DNA of 28,545 bases from an uncultured Oscillibacter sp. (lineage in GTDB: Bacteria > Bacillota_A > Clostridia > Oscillospirales > Oscillospiraceae), in NCBI GenBank assembly GCA_951800675.1, contig CATOKC010000031.1, forward strand, positions 1-28,545, in the 5' to 3' direction. The translations under genes were made by a program, and so were the position numbers. The notes below the pieces were generated by a model that was not told the origin of the DNA, ran no database searches, and saw only the letters and a list, made by a program, of their open reading frames with translations. Shown here piece after piece: positions 8,385 to 15,624 of this stretch; the stretch's first letter is position 1, and each line of letters starts with the position of its first letter.

Positions 8385-8977
8385 ATGGACACAAAAGCCA
8401 CCGGCGCGCTGATTGCCCAGCGGCGGAGAAAGCTGGCCCTCAGTCAGGTGGAGCCGCTGGGAGACCGGACGGGGCATGCCCGGTCTGGACAGTCTGGAGT
8501 CCTTGGCGGAGGAGCTGGGACTATCCATCAGCGAACTGCTGAGCGGGAAGGAACTAATGCGGAAGGAACTGCCGAAAGCGGCGGGAGGACAGATTATGGA
8601 GAGCATGAAGCGGGAGAATCGCTGGAAGTGGCTGGCGTGGGCCGCCATGGCGGCGGGACGAGCTGTTCCCGGACCGCTGCCGTCCTATAGGGGGCCGGAG
8701 CCAGCTGAAGCCGGGCATCAAGGGCGCCATGGTACATAACTTCGGGGACGCGGAAAACGCCGTGGTGGTGGCCTCCGCCGTGGAGCTGCCGGAGAAGGTA
8801 TGGACCTTTTCGTGGTCCAACGGCGGCACTCGGTATACGGGCCTGCCCTATCGGGACTGCGAGACGGATACCTTCGGCGTGCTGGAGATTTATCTCCTGA
8901 CCCTGGAGGACCCAGATAACTCTGTGGGGCCCCGACTCTCCCTTTATGATCATGAGGGCGAATGGATCTGGTGGTGA
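8385..8977 (+). pseudogene. Broken XRE-type transcriptional regulator with C-terminal extension
   Basis: An AAGGAG site precedes the ATG of MDTKATGALIAQRRRKLALSQ, the usual opening of a Cro/C1-type HTH. After SQVE the frame shifts and the recognition-helix part is missing; the next family-like piece, WETGRGMPGLDSLESLAEEL, is in another frame. A basic/hydrophobic segment RWKWLAWAAMAAG suggests a membrane anchor. A second shift near 8660 leads to SQLKPGIKGAMVHNFGDAEN and an unrecognised ~85-residue domain ending WIWW. The family pattern suggests a DNA-binding protein with a C-terminal sensor domain. As it stands, no single frame yields the whole protein and the HTH core is deleted. Confidence 0.75.
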
Positions 8978-8988
8978 CAAGGAACAGG

Positions 8989-9024
8989 AAGGCTCTCCTC
9001 CGTATGACAACGGAGGAGAGCCTT
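8989..9024 (+). terminator. Bidirectional terminator between convergent genes
   Basis: A perfect 15-bp stem (8989-9003 with 9010-9024, loop ATGACA) is followed by a T-run at 9023-9027 on the plus strand and serves the regulator pseudogene. The AA at the other end also gives a U-tail for the minus-strand GTPase gene that ends at 9048. Confidence 0.88.
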
Positions 9025-9047
9025 TTTGTGCCGTATTACAGACCGTA

Positions 9048-9977
9048 TCAAAACGTCACCACGTCCTGGGCGGGTTTCCCGCAGGGGGCGATGGTCATGA
9101 CGTGCATCACCGGGCCCTTGCCCTGATAGGCGTCGTGGTTTTCCACGGCCATGCGGGCGGTGACCTCCACCCAGTCCCGGTTTTTGTAGTCCTTCAAACC
9201 CATGCCTTTCGCCACCAGCCCCAGGAACTGGATGTCGTTTTCACAGCAGACCATGGCGAAGCGGCCCGGGCAGTGGATGCCGGGGTACTTCTTGGAATGG
9301 CACATGAGGAGCTTCATGTGGACTTCCTTTCCCGCCCAGCGGTCCGGGTGGTCCATCACATCCACGTACCACACGCCGAAATCGTCGTCTGGAATGTCCA
9401 CCACGGGCTGGTTCAGATCAAAGGGGCACTCGTCCCCGGTGAGGTAGTCCTCGCTGGTTCCATCCACGTTCTCAAAGTAGATGTCCGCCCGGCGGTTCAC
9501 CATCCGGAGGTTCCGCTTCCGCAGGGCCTCCCGAAGCTCCGGCGTGGCCCGGTTGAAGACCAGCAGGTCCGCGTTGGTGATTTTCTCCATCATCAGCTGG
9601 CCCATGTTTTTGGCGTAAAGCTCGAAGGTTCCCGCCTCTACAAAGGTCATGATCTGATAGAGCACCCAGTTGGCGGGGAGGACCTCCCGGTATAGCCGCT
9701 CCATCTGCCACATACCATTGTATTCAATGAGGACCTGCTTGGGCCGGTGCTTCTTCTCCAGCTCCTTCATCCGGGAGCAGGTCAGGTCCGCCTCGTCCTC
9801 GATGTCCACCACGGTTACGTTGTCCAGGGCCTTGGGGTTGTATGCTTCCTCGCCCTCCTCGCAGCGGAGAAGGAGGGTCTTGTCCTGGCGGGCAAAGCCG
9901 TCCTCCAGGACGCCGTTGATAAAATTGGTTTTGCCGGAGTCCAGGAACCCGGCCACCAGATAAACGGGAATATCCAT
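9048..9977 (-). CDS. CobW-like GTPase fused to a UPF0703/YcgQ-like C-terminal domain
   Basis: This 309-residue protein starts with a CobW/P47K-type nucleotide-binding domain: IPVYLVAGFLDSGKTNF with P-loop GFLDSGKT (residues 10-17), VTVVDIEDEADL, VLIEYNGMW and a late FNRATPE (141-147) at the guanine-specificity position. The family's metal motif CxCC after the P-loop is absent. From about residue 185 the sequence changes to a domain containing HCPGRFAMVCCENDIQFLGLV and DWVEVTARMAVE, which resembles the C-terminal domain of UPF0703/YcgQ (TIGR03943) proteins, partners of YcgR permeases; Cys236, Cys244 and Cys245 stand out. It lies 25 nt after the His-rich GTPase gene, so the two are probably co-transcribed. 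A role in metal-ion delivery is inferred from both families. Confidence 0.8.
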   Translation of the reverse strand: MDIPVYLVAGFLDSGKTNFINGVLEDGFARQDKTLLLRCEEGEEAYNPKALDNVTVVDIEDEADLTCSRMKELEKKHRPKQVLIEYNGMWQMERLYREVLPANWVLYQIMTFVEAGTFELYAKNMGQLMMEKITNADLLVFNRATPELREALRKRNLRMVNRRADIYFENVDGTSEDYLTGDECPFDLNQPVVDIPDDDFGVWYVDVMDHPDRWAGKEVHMKLLMCHSKKYPGIHCPGRFAMVCCENDIQFLGLVAKGMGLKDYKNRDWVEVTARMAVENHDAYQGKGPVMHVMTIAPCGKPAQDVVTF

Positions 9978-10002
9978 TGTAACGCGCGTTTCCTTTCCTG
10001 GC

Positions 10003-11169
10003 TTACAGGCCGAAGAGTTGGGAGAGCTGGTTTTCCTTCAAATCCGCGCCGATGACGCAGAGGCGGCCGGTGTAGTCAGGGTGCCCGGCGCGGACCTCGT
10101 GCTCCTCGGGCACGTAGTCAAACTCAATCCAGGCTCCATCCTCGCCGCTCACAATGCCCTTGGCGCGGAGAATCGCGCCGTATGCGCCAGTGTCCAGGGC
10201 GGCGAGAATTTTCTCGATGCCCGCTTGGGTGAAGGTCTTGGGGGTCTCTTTGCCCCAGGAGGTGAACACCTCGTCGGCGTGGTGGTGGTGATGGCAGGAA
10301 CAGCTGGGGTCGCTGCACTCGTGCCCGTGGTCGTGATGGTGCTCCCCATGGTGGTGATGGCGCTCATGGCCCGTTTCCGGGTGGTCGTGGTGGTGATGGT
10401 CCTCGGCGTCATGGTGGGCGTGCTCCTCATGGTCCCCATGAGAGTGCTCCCCGCGCTCTGTGTGATGATGGTGCTCGTGACCCTCGTGATCCCCGTGGTG
10501 ATGGTGGGCGTGCTCCGCCTCCTCGGCCTCGTGCTCCGCCCGCATTTTTGCCAGCAGCTCCTCCGCCAGGGAGACCTTCTCAATGGCGGAGAGGATGGTC
10601 TTGCCGTCCAGCTGGTCCCAGGGGGTGGTCAGGATAGCGGCGTCCGGGTTCTTCTCCCGGAGCAGGGCCGCCGCTGCCTCCAGCTTCTCCTGGCTCAGCT
10701 TCTGGGTTCGGGAGAGGACGATGGTTCCGGCGGATTCAATCTGGTTGTTGTAGAACTCGCCGAAGTTTTTCATGTAGACCTTCACCTTGGAAGCGTCCGC
10801 CACGGTGACGAAGCTGTTCAGCTTCAAATCCGGGGCCTCCTGGGCGGTGTTCTCCACCGCGACGATGACGTCGGAGAGCTTGCCCACGCCGGAGGGCTCA
10901 ATGAGGATACGGTCCGGGTGGAACTGCTCCGCCACGTCCTTGAGGGCCTGGTTAAAGTCCCCCACCAGGGAGCAGCAGATGCAGCCGGAGGACATCTCGG
11001 AAATCTGGACGCCGGAGTCCTTGAGAAAGCCGCCGTCAATGCTGATTTCGCCAAACTCATTTTCAATGAGGACCAGCTTCTCCCCCCGGTAGGCTTCGGC
11101 CAGCAGCTTCTTGATGAGGGTGGTTTTTCCCGCCCCCAGGAAGCCGGAGATAATGTCGATTTTTGTCAT
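10003..11169 (-). CDS. CobW-family GTPase with histidine-rich metal-binding insert
   Basis: A 388-residue G3E GTPase of the CobW/ZNG1/YciC group, cytoplasmic proteins thought to insert or ferry metal ions such as zinc. Visible parts are the P-loop GFLGAGKTT (residues 9-17), ENEFGEISIDG, the metal site SGCICC (Cys63, 65, 66) and EPSGVGK (91-97). The fourth G-motif position reads SRTQ instead of NKxD. Residues about 213-298 hold some 37 histidines mixed with Asp/Glu, ending in a CSDPSCSC cluster. A short CobW C-terminal domain follows (FTQAGIEKILAALDTGAYGAILRAKG to CVIGADL). A promoter with a palindrome over its -10 box lies at 11206-11233. It heads a two-gene unit with the fusion GTPase. Confidence 0.93.
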   Translation of the reverse strand: MTKIDIISGFLGAGKTTLIKKLLAEAYRGEKLVLIENEFGEISIDGGFLKDSGVQISEMSSGCICCSLVGDFNQALKDVAEQFHPDRILIEPSGVGKLSDVIVAVENTAQEAPDLKLNSFVTVADASKVKVYMKNFGEFYNNQIESAGTIVLSRTQKLSQEKLEAAAALLREKNPDAAILTTPWDQLDGKTILSAIEKVSLAEELLAKMRAEHEAEEAEHAHHHHGDHEGHEHHHHTERGEHSHGDHEEHAHHDAEDHHHHDHPETGHERHHHHGEHHHDHGHECSDPSCSCHHHHHADEVFTSWGKETPKTFTQAGIEKILAALDTGAYGAILRAKGIVSGEDGAWIEFDYVPEEHEVRAGHPDYTGRLCVIGADLKENQLSQLFGL

Positions 11170-11205
11170 GGTATCAAGTCCTTTGTTTTCAATTTATGCA
11201 AGGTA

Positions 11206-11233
11206 ATCATATCACCGAATTTCCAAAAAGCAA
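11206..11233 (-). promoter_or_regulatory. Promoter of the CobW pair with a palindrome on the -10 box
   Basis: On the minus strand, TTGCTT (11228-11233) and TATGAT (11206-11211) are 16 bp apart. The -10 box sits inside the imperfect palindrome GGTGATATGATTACC, a position where a metal-sensing repressor could block transcription. No family is assignable from this alone. Confidence 0.6.
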
Positions 11234-11261
11234 CCCGGTTACAAAAATTTAACAGTTCCGG

Positions 11262-12149
11262 TCAGGTCTCCGGCTTGCCCTCGTTTTCCTCCCGGGCCTG
11301 ATTGAGGTAGTCCCGGTCCGCCGTCTTTCGGCTGGGGACAAAGCCTTGGGCGGCGGTGCGCTTTTTGCCCTTGCTCTTGGCGTAGAAGAAGCCGGTGAAG
11401 GAAAAGACCACCGCGCCGATGAAGTTGACGAAGAGGTCCTTCATGGTGTCGATAAGGCCGATGTCCAGATACCCCCCCAGTCCCAGGCTCTCGCCGTTGA
11501 CCAGGACCTCCTGAATACCCGGCACGGCCACCACCTTGTTGGAGCGGGTCACGTCCAGGCTGGCGGAGTAGATGGCGTTGACCACTGTGTCCCGCTGCAT
11601 GTCGGTGTGGAAAAACATATCCATGCCGAATTCGAAAAACTCCCACAGGACGCCGATGGTCATGGAGAAGCAGAAGGCTACCAAGGCCAGAAAGACGGGG
11701 GAGAGGTCAAAGGTGAGGCGCTCGTCGTCGTTGAGAAGCACCACCATGGCAAAGCCCACCGCCGCCGCCAGGAAGCCGTTGAGTGTGTGGAGCATGGTGT
11801 CCCAGTGGGGGACGACCACATAGAAAGCGTTGACCTCCCCCAGAACCTCGGCGGCGTAGATGAAGCAGAGGACGGTGATTTCCAGGGCGGGGGGGAGTTC
11901 AATGTGGAACTTCACCTGAATCCAGCTGGGGACATAAAGGAGCAGGTAGGCCAGGGCGCAGTAGAAGGCGCTCTCATAGCCGCCGATGAAGATTTGGCGG
12001 ACGAAGATGACGATGACCAGAAGCCGCAGGGTGTAAAAGACGAGGAAGGAGCTCTTGTGCTCCCGCAGCTCTTTTTCCATCGCCTGGCGGAAGTTCTTCT
12101 TTTCTCTCTTCTTTGCGCGCTTTTGCTCTTGCTTGCTGAGTTTGGACAT
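11262..12149 (-). CDS. Membrane protein of the YjdF/DUF2238 type
   Basis: The 295-residue protein opens with a very basic cytoplasmic stretch (SKQEQKRAKKREKKNF) followed by about six to seven membrane helices. Conserved-looking features are PHWDTMLHTLNGFLAAAVGF, VLWEFFEFGMD and LIDTMKDLFVNFIGA. This set of His/Asp/Glu residues at helix ends is what I recall for the YjdF/DUF2238 family of unknown function. The tail is charged. The start follows a GGAGG site. The gene lies upstream of the CobW pair on the same strand, but the pair has its own promoter about 50 nt downstream, so co-transcription is uncertain. Confidence 0.75.
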   Translation of the reverse strand: MSKLSKQEQKRAKKREKKNFRQAMEKELREHKSSFLVFYTLRLLVIVIFVRQIFIGGYESAFYCALAYLLLYVPSWIQVKFHIELPPALEITVLCFIYAAEVLGEVNAFYVVVPHWDTMLHTLNGFLAAAVGFAMVVLLNDDERLTFDLSPVFLALVAFCFSMTIGVLWEFFEFGMDMFFHTDMQRDTVVNAIYSASLDVTRSNKVVAVPGIQEVLVNGESLGLGGYLDIGLIDTMKDLFVNFIGAVVFSFTGFFYAKSKGKKRTAAQGFVPSRKTADRDYLNQAREENEGKPET

Positions 12150-12389
12150 GGGGACCTCCTTTTACAATGTCCGTATTCCGAAGAGGAAAACGGTGGGAAA
12201 TGCTGTGATATTCTGGCAGCCATGATACCATAGCGAAGCAAAATTTGCAAGGGAAGGGGCCGCTGGAGGCGCGTTTCAGCGCGCCGGCCAGCGGCAAAGC
12301 GGGCTCGGGAGCGGACCTGCGCCTCCGCCTTCGCCCCTTCAGGGGCTGGGGCGAAGGGGAGCGGGAGGAAAAATTTTTTCAAAAGCCTC

Positions 12390-12417
12390 TTGACTTTTTT
12401 GGAAAACGTGCTATTGT
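12390..12417 (+). promoter_or_regulatory. Promoter of the GntR-ABC operon
   Basis: TTGACT (12390-12395) and TATTGT (12412-12417) are spaced 16 bp. The -10 box overlaps the left arm of the palindrome at 12414-12435. Confidence 0.7.
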
Positions 12418-12435
12418 ATTAGTTGCATAAGACAA
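12414..12435 (+). promoter_or_regulatory. Operator candidate for the GntR/YtrA regulator
   Basis: TTGTATTA (12414-12421) and TAAGACAA (12428-12435) form an inverted repeat with 7 of 8 matching positions around a 6-bp centre. It overlaps the -10 box and start region, 27 bp before the regulator's start codon. Autorepression, as in YtrA-type systems, is the inferred use. Confidence 0.6.
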
Positions 12436-12461
12436 CAGAACAAAAGCAGGAGGTGCGTAAG

Positions 12462-12848
12462 ATGCGATGGCAGTTTTCCAACGACGCCCCAATCTATACC
12501 CAGCTGATCCAGCAGGTGAAGGTGGGCATCGTCACCGGCGCGTTCCCCCCGGGGGAACGATTGCCCTCCGTGCGGGACATGGCCACGGAGGCCGGGGTAA
12601 ACCCCAATACCATGCAGCGGGCTCTGGCGGAGCTGGAGCGGGACGGGCTGGTATACAGCCAGCGGACCGCGGGAAGATTTGTGACGGAGGACAATACCAT
12701 GATCAACACGGCGAAGCGGAGCCTGGCCGAGAGGCATGTCAAGACGTTTTTGGAGGCGATGCTTCGGCTGGGCTTCCGGAAGGACGAGATCATCGATCTG
12801 ATTTCAAAGGAATTGGGAGAGGAGGAAGCGGACCATGCCAGTGCTTGA
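12462..12848 (+). CDS. GntR-family regulator, YtrA subfamily
   Basis: With the start at 12462, 8 nt after AGGAGG, the protein is 128 residues, the typical size of YtrA-type regulators; an in-frame start 39 nt earlier lacks such a site and would overlap the operator. The winged-helix domain covers about residues 9-75: PIYTQLIQQVKVGIVTGAF, GERLPSVRDMATEAGVNPNT and the recognition stretch MQRALAELERDGLV. There is only a short C-terminal helical tail instead of a ligand domain. It overlaps the following ABC ATPase gene by 14 nt, so it probably represses its own operon and is relieved by an envelope or antibiotic signal (inference from the family). Confidence 0.93.
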   Translation: MRWQFSNDAPIYTQLIQQVKVGIVTGAFPPGERLPSVRDMATEAGVNPNTMQRALAELERDGLVYSQRTAGRFVTEDNTMINTAKRSLAERHVKTFLEAMLRLGFRKDEIIDLISKELGEEEADHASA

Positions 12849-13530
12849 GTGCAAGGGACTGACCAAGCGGTTCGGGAGGACCGCGGCCCTGGACGAGGTG
12901 AGCCTCACCGTGGAGCCGGGCCGCATCGTGGGCCTTCTGGGCCCCAATGGAAGCGGCAAGACCACCCTCATTAAATTGGCCAACGGCCTGCTGACCCCCG
13001 ACAGGGGCTATATCGCCGTGTGCGGCACGGCGCCGGGGAGGGAGAGCCACAGCCTGGTGAGCTACCTCCCGGAGCGGACGGCCATCCCCACCTGGATGAC
13101 GGCCCGGCAGCTGCTGGACTTCTACGGGGATTTCTACCAGGACTTCCGCCGGGAGGCGGCGGAGGAGATGCTGGACCACCTGGGCATCCAGCCCCGGCAG
13201 GCCGTGAAGCAGATGTCCAAGGGCACCCGGGAAAAGGTCCAGCTCATCATGGTCATGAGCCGGGCGGCAAAGCTCTATCTGCTGGATGAGCCCATCGGCG
13301 GCGTGGACCCCGCCACCCGGGATTACATTCTCTCCACCATCATCGGCAACTACAACCCCGATGCGGCGGTGGTGATCTCCACCCACCTCATCGCCGACGT
13401 GGAGAAGGTGCTGGACGAGGTCATCTTTATCAGCCAGGGCCGCGTGGCCCTCCAGTCCACCGTGGACGGCATCCGGGAGGAAAAGGGCATGAGCGTGGAC
13501 GCGCTGTTCCGGGAGGTGTTCAAATGCTGA
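12835..13530 (+). CDS. ABC transporter ATP-binding protein (YtrB-like)
   Basis: A single 231-residue ABC cassette with Walker A GPNGSGKTT (36-44), Walker B LYLLDEPIGGVDP (DEP 151-153) and H-loop STH (His184). The signature reads MSKGTREK (127-134) instead of LSGGQ, a form common in YtrB/EcsA-like exporters. It overlaps the regulator gene before it (14 nt) and the permease gene after it (7 nt), indicating translational coupling. It would power the membrane protein encoded next; the substrate is unknown. Confidence 0.93.
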   Translation: MPVLECKGLTKRFGRTAALDEVSLTVEPGRIVGLLGPNGSGKTTLIKLANGLLTPDRGYIAVCGTAPGRESHSLVSYLPERTAIPTWMTARQLLDFYGDFYQDFRREAAEEMLDHLGIQPRQAVKQMSKGTREKVQLIMVMSRAAKLYLLDEPIGGVDPATRDYILSTIIGNYNPDAAVVISTHLIADVEKVLDEVIFISQGRVALQSTVDGIREEKGMSVDALFREVFKC

Positions 13531-14342
13531 GGAAATTGCTGAAGCACGAGTTTCGTGCCACGGGGCGGATTATGCTGCCCATGTACCTGATCTTGCTGGT
13601 GACCGCCGTGGGTTCCAACCTGGCGGGCCGGGGAATGCTGGACGGACGGTACCACATCCTGAATATCCTGGGCGTTTTGATTGTCACGGCCTTCGGCATC
13701 GCCATCTGCGGCGCGCTGCTGATGTCCTTTGTGCTGATGATCCAGCGGTTTTACAAGAACCTCCTCCAGGACGAAGGGTATCTGATGTTCACCCTCCCGG
13801 CCTCCGTCCACCAGCACATCTGGTCTAAGCTCATTGTCTCCTCTGTGTGGTTCATCGTCACGGTGCTGGCCATCATCGTCGCCAGCCTGGTGGTGGCCTA
13901 TCAGGGAGGCTTCCTGCGGGAGCTGCTGGACTTCCTCAGGTATTTCCTGGAGGGACTGCGGAAGCTGGAAGTCAGCGAGGCGTTTAACGGCACCATCTAT
14001 CTGGCGGAGTTTGCCGTCCTGATGTTTTTGTCCCTGGTGGCCTTCTCCCTCCAGTTTTACGCCGCCCTGGCGGCGGGGCACAGCCAGGCGAACCACAAAC
14101 TGCTATGGTCTGTGGTCTGGTTCTTCGGGATTCAGTTTGCTTTGCAGTTCGCGGGCTCCCTGCTGATAATCGGCTCGAACGAGCTGGATGTGTTCAATCG
14201 CCTCTTCTCTCACTGGGACCCCTCGCCCACCGTGGCGATTCATGTGGGTCTGCTGATGGCCATTGGGTGCGTAATCATCTACGGCGCGATTTTTTACGCC
14301 ATCACCACATTCTTCTTGAAAAAGCACCTGAACCTGGAGTAA
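13524..14342 (+). CDS. ABC transporter permease (ABC-2-like)
   Basis: A 272-residue membrane protein with about six hydrophobic helices: IMLPMYLILLVTAVGSNLAG near residue 15, then ILGVLIVTAFGIAICGALL, a helix pair around VWFIVTVLAIIVASLVV, and three more to the end. The motif YKNLLQDEGYLMFTLPA between helices two and three is typical of the permeases paired with YtrB-like ATPases in clostridia. Its start codon lies inside the end of the ATPase gene (ATGCTGA overlap). Together with the ATPase it forms the exporter controlled by the GntR protein. Confidence 0.87.
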   Translation: MLRKLLKHEFRATGRIMLPMYLILLVTAVGSNLAGRGMLDGRYHILNILGVLIVTAFGIAICGALLMSFVLMIQRFYKNLLQDEGYLMFTLPASVHQHIWSKLIVSSVWFIVTVLAIIVASLVVAYQGGFLRELLDFLRYFLEGLRKLEVSEAFNGTIYLAEFAVLMFLSLVAFSLQFYAALAAGHSQANHKLLWSVVWFFGIQFALQFAGSLLIIGSNELDVFNRLFSHWDPSPTVAIHVGLLMAIGCVIIYGAIFYAITTFFLKKHLNLE

Positions 14343-14346
14343 ACTA

Positions 14347-14378
14347 GATTCCATAATGCCATACATTATGGAGGAATC
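14347..14378 (+). promoter_or_regulatory. Hairpin that covers a ribosome binding site
   Basis: CCATAATG (14351-14358) pairs with CATTATGG (14364-14371) across a 5-nt loop, and GATTC (14347-14351) can extend the stem with GAATC (14374-14378), C14351 being usable by only one of the two. The GGAGG site (14370-14374) for the gene starting at 14381 lies within the 3' arm, so the fold would hide it. Confidence 0.6.
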
Positions 14379-14380
14379 CC

Positions 14381-14866
14381 ATGCTGTTCTCAGAAAGCTT
14401 TTTAGAAACGGTATCCGGCGATCTGCTGATGACCTTCCTGGTGGCCATGGCCCCGGTGGTGGAGCTCCGGGGGGCCATCCCGGCGGGAATCGCCTCGGGG
14501 CTGCCCCCGGCCCTGGCCTGCATCGCCGCCATCGCCGGGAATCTGGTCCCCGCGCCCTTTATCATCGTGCTGGGGCGGCGGATTGCCAACTGGCTCCGGG
14601 GCACCCGGTTCTTCGGCCCCAAGATCATTTGGCTGGAGCGGCGGGCCCACCTCAAGGGGCGGCTGGTGCGGAAGTACCGGCTGGCGGGGCTGGTGATCCT
14701 GGTGGGTATCCCCCTGCCGGGGACCGGGGCCTGGACCGGGGCGCTGGTGGCCTCGGTGCTGGATATCCGCATGCGCCACGCCCTGCCCGCCATTTTCCTG
14801 GGGCTGCTGATTGCGGCGGGGATTACCACCGCCGTCACCCTGGGGGTATTTAATTTGCTGATTTGA
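14381..14866 (+). CDS. COG2426-type membrane protein (small multidrug export family)
   Basis: The 161-residue protein shows the family hallmark PVVELRGAIPAGIASGLPP in its first third. Membrane helices lie around ALACIAAIAGNLVPAPFIIVL, GLVILVGIPLPGTGAWTGALVA and IFLGLLIAAGITTAVTL. The family (PF06695) is named small multidrug export, but its substrate is not established. It follows the ABC permease gene by 38 nt, within which its ribosome binding site is part of a hairpin, so it may be the last operon member under separate translational control. Confidence 0.87.
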   Translation: MLFSESFLETVSGDLLMTFLVAMAPVVELRGAIPAGIASGLPPALACIAAIAGNLVPAPFIIVLGRRIANWLRGTRFFGPKIIWLERRAHLKGRLVRKYRLAGLVILVGIPLPGTGAWTGALVASVLDIRMRHALPAIFLGLLIAAGITTAVTLGVFNLLI

Positions 14867-14892
14867 CCGCTTGACTATTTAAGGAGTACATG

Positions 14893-15501
14893 ATGAAAAA
14901 ACGACTCGCGATATTCTGCGTTCTGGCCCTGTCCATGTCCCTGCTGTCCGGCTGTATGCACGGCGTCGTGATTACCTCTCTCGGCGACAAGGAGTTCCAG
15001 GAGGACTGGGCGGACTCCATGGAAGAGGCCGCCGAGGAGTGGGCGCAGGACTGGGAGGCCGCCATTGACGAAGCCGCGCGATCCTGGAGTACCCAGGACG
15101 AGAACGGCGTGGAAAAGGACCACTACTGGAAGGTCCTGGACGAGAAAGACAACGAGGTCGGGACCGTTACGGACCCGGAACAGGTCAAGGCCATAGACGA
15201 TCTCCTCAACGACGACGGCCATTGGGGAGACCGGCTGGCCGAGGACCCCGGAGACCCGGCGTACAGCTATATCTACTGCCAGCAGGAGACTTTGAAAGCG
15301 GGCCAGAAGGAGGAGGACCGGAAGTACGAGGAGCTGGTCCGCTTCACCGTCTCCGCGTCGGAGGACGTGGTGACCCTGGTGATTCTGGAGGATCTGCCCT
15401 CTTTGCTGCATGTGGATCTGGGAGATTTCCTGACCTTCACCATCGACATCCCGGCGGAGACGGCGGAGGCCCTGCGGGCCCCCTCCCGGTTTTTGGGATA
15501 A
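14893..15501 (+). CDS. Putative lipoprotein of unknown function
   Basis: I prefer the second of two adjacent ATGs (14893) because it is 6 nt after AAGGAG, giving 202 residues. The signal KKRLAIFCVLALSMSLLSGC is a clear lipoprotein signal with lipidation at the Cys of LSGC. The mature part is strongly acidic and starts with a Trp/Glu/Asp-rich helical stretch (EDWADSMEEAAEEWAQDWE). A more beta-like half follows (VRFTVSASEDVVTLVILEDL, TFTIDIPAET). I do not recognise the family. It follows the previous gene by 26 nt and is followed by a terminator, so it ends the transcript. Confidence 0.85.
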   Translation: MKKRLAIFCVLALSMSLLSGCMHGVVITSLGDKEFQEDWADSMEEAAEEWAQDWEAAIDEAARSWSTQDENGVEKDHYWKVLDEKDNEVGTVTDPEQVKAIDDLLNDDGHWGDRLAEDPGDPAYSYIYCQQETLKAGQKEEDRKYEELVRFTVSASEDVVTLVILEDLPSLLHVDLGDFLTFTIDIPAETAEALRAPSRFLG

Positions 15502-15507
15502 ATACAC

Positions 15508-15538
15508 AAGGACGCGCCGGACAGGCGCGTCCTTCTTA
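15508..15538 (+). terminator. Intrinsic terminator after the lipoprotein gene
   Basis: AAGGACGCGCC (15508-15518) pairs with GGCGCGTCCTT (15524-15534) over a 5-nt loop and runs into a T-rich tail. Confidence 0.88.
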
Positions 15539-15552
15539 TGTCCGCCAAGCCC

Positions 15553-15581
15553 TTGACAAACCGGGGAATTTAGGGTAGATT
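15553..15581 (+). promoter_or_regulatory. Promoter of the flavodiiron protein gene
   Basis: TTGACA (15553-15558) and TAGATT (15576-15581) are 17 bp apart, about 44 bp before the start codon. Confidence 0.75.
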
Positions 15582-15624
15582 AACCTTGCAAAAGCGATAA
15601 GCTACATGAAGGAGGACCAGCGTT

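Larger units (their letters stand above)
12150..12461. other. Divergent intergenic region with GC-rich hairpins and the GntR promoter
   Basis: No gene is seen here. A 10-bp perfect stem CCTTCGCCCC/GGGGCGAAGG lies at 12328-12357, and a smaller GGCGCG/CGCGCC hairpin lies near 12270. On the plus strand a T-run follows about 12 nt after the larger hairpin; on the minus strand both would lie in or before the leader of the membrane protein gene. The promoter and operator of the GntR operon occupy 12390-12435. Confidence 0.6.

Noticed and set aside
10266..10535. CRISPR-like or microsatellite repeat made of GTG/ATG units.
   Set aside because: The repetition follows the codon frame of a His/Asp/Glu-rich protein segment; there are no regular spacers. 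No CRISPR array was seen anywhere in the window.
10018..11301. A 427-codon open frame on the plus strand with Val/Leu/Met-rich repeats.
   Set aside because: It is the antisense shadow of the His-rich CobW gene; the hydrophobic repeats come from reading His codons in reverse.
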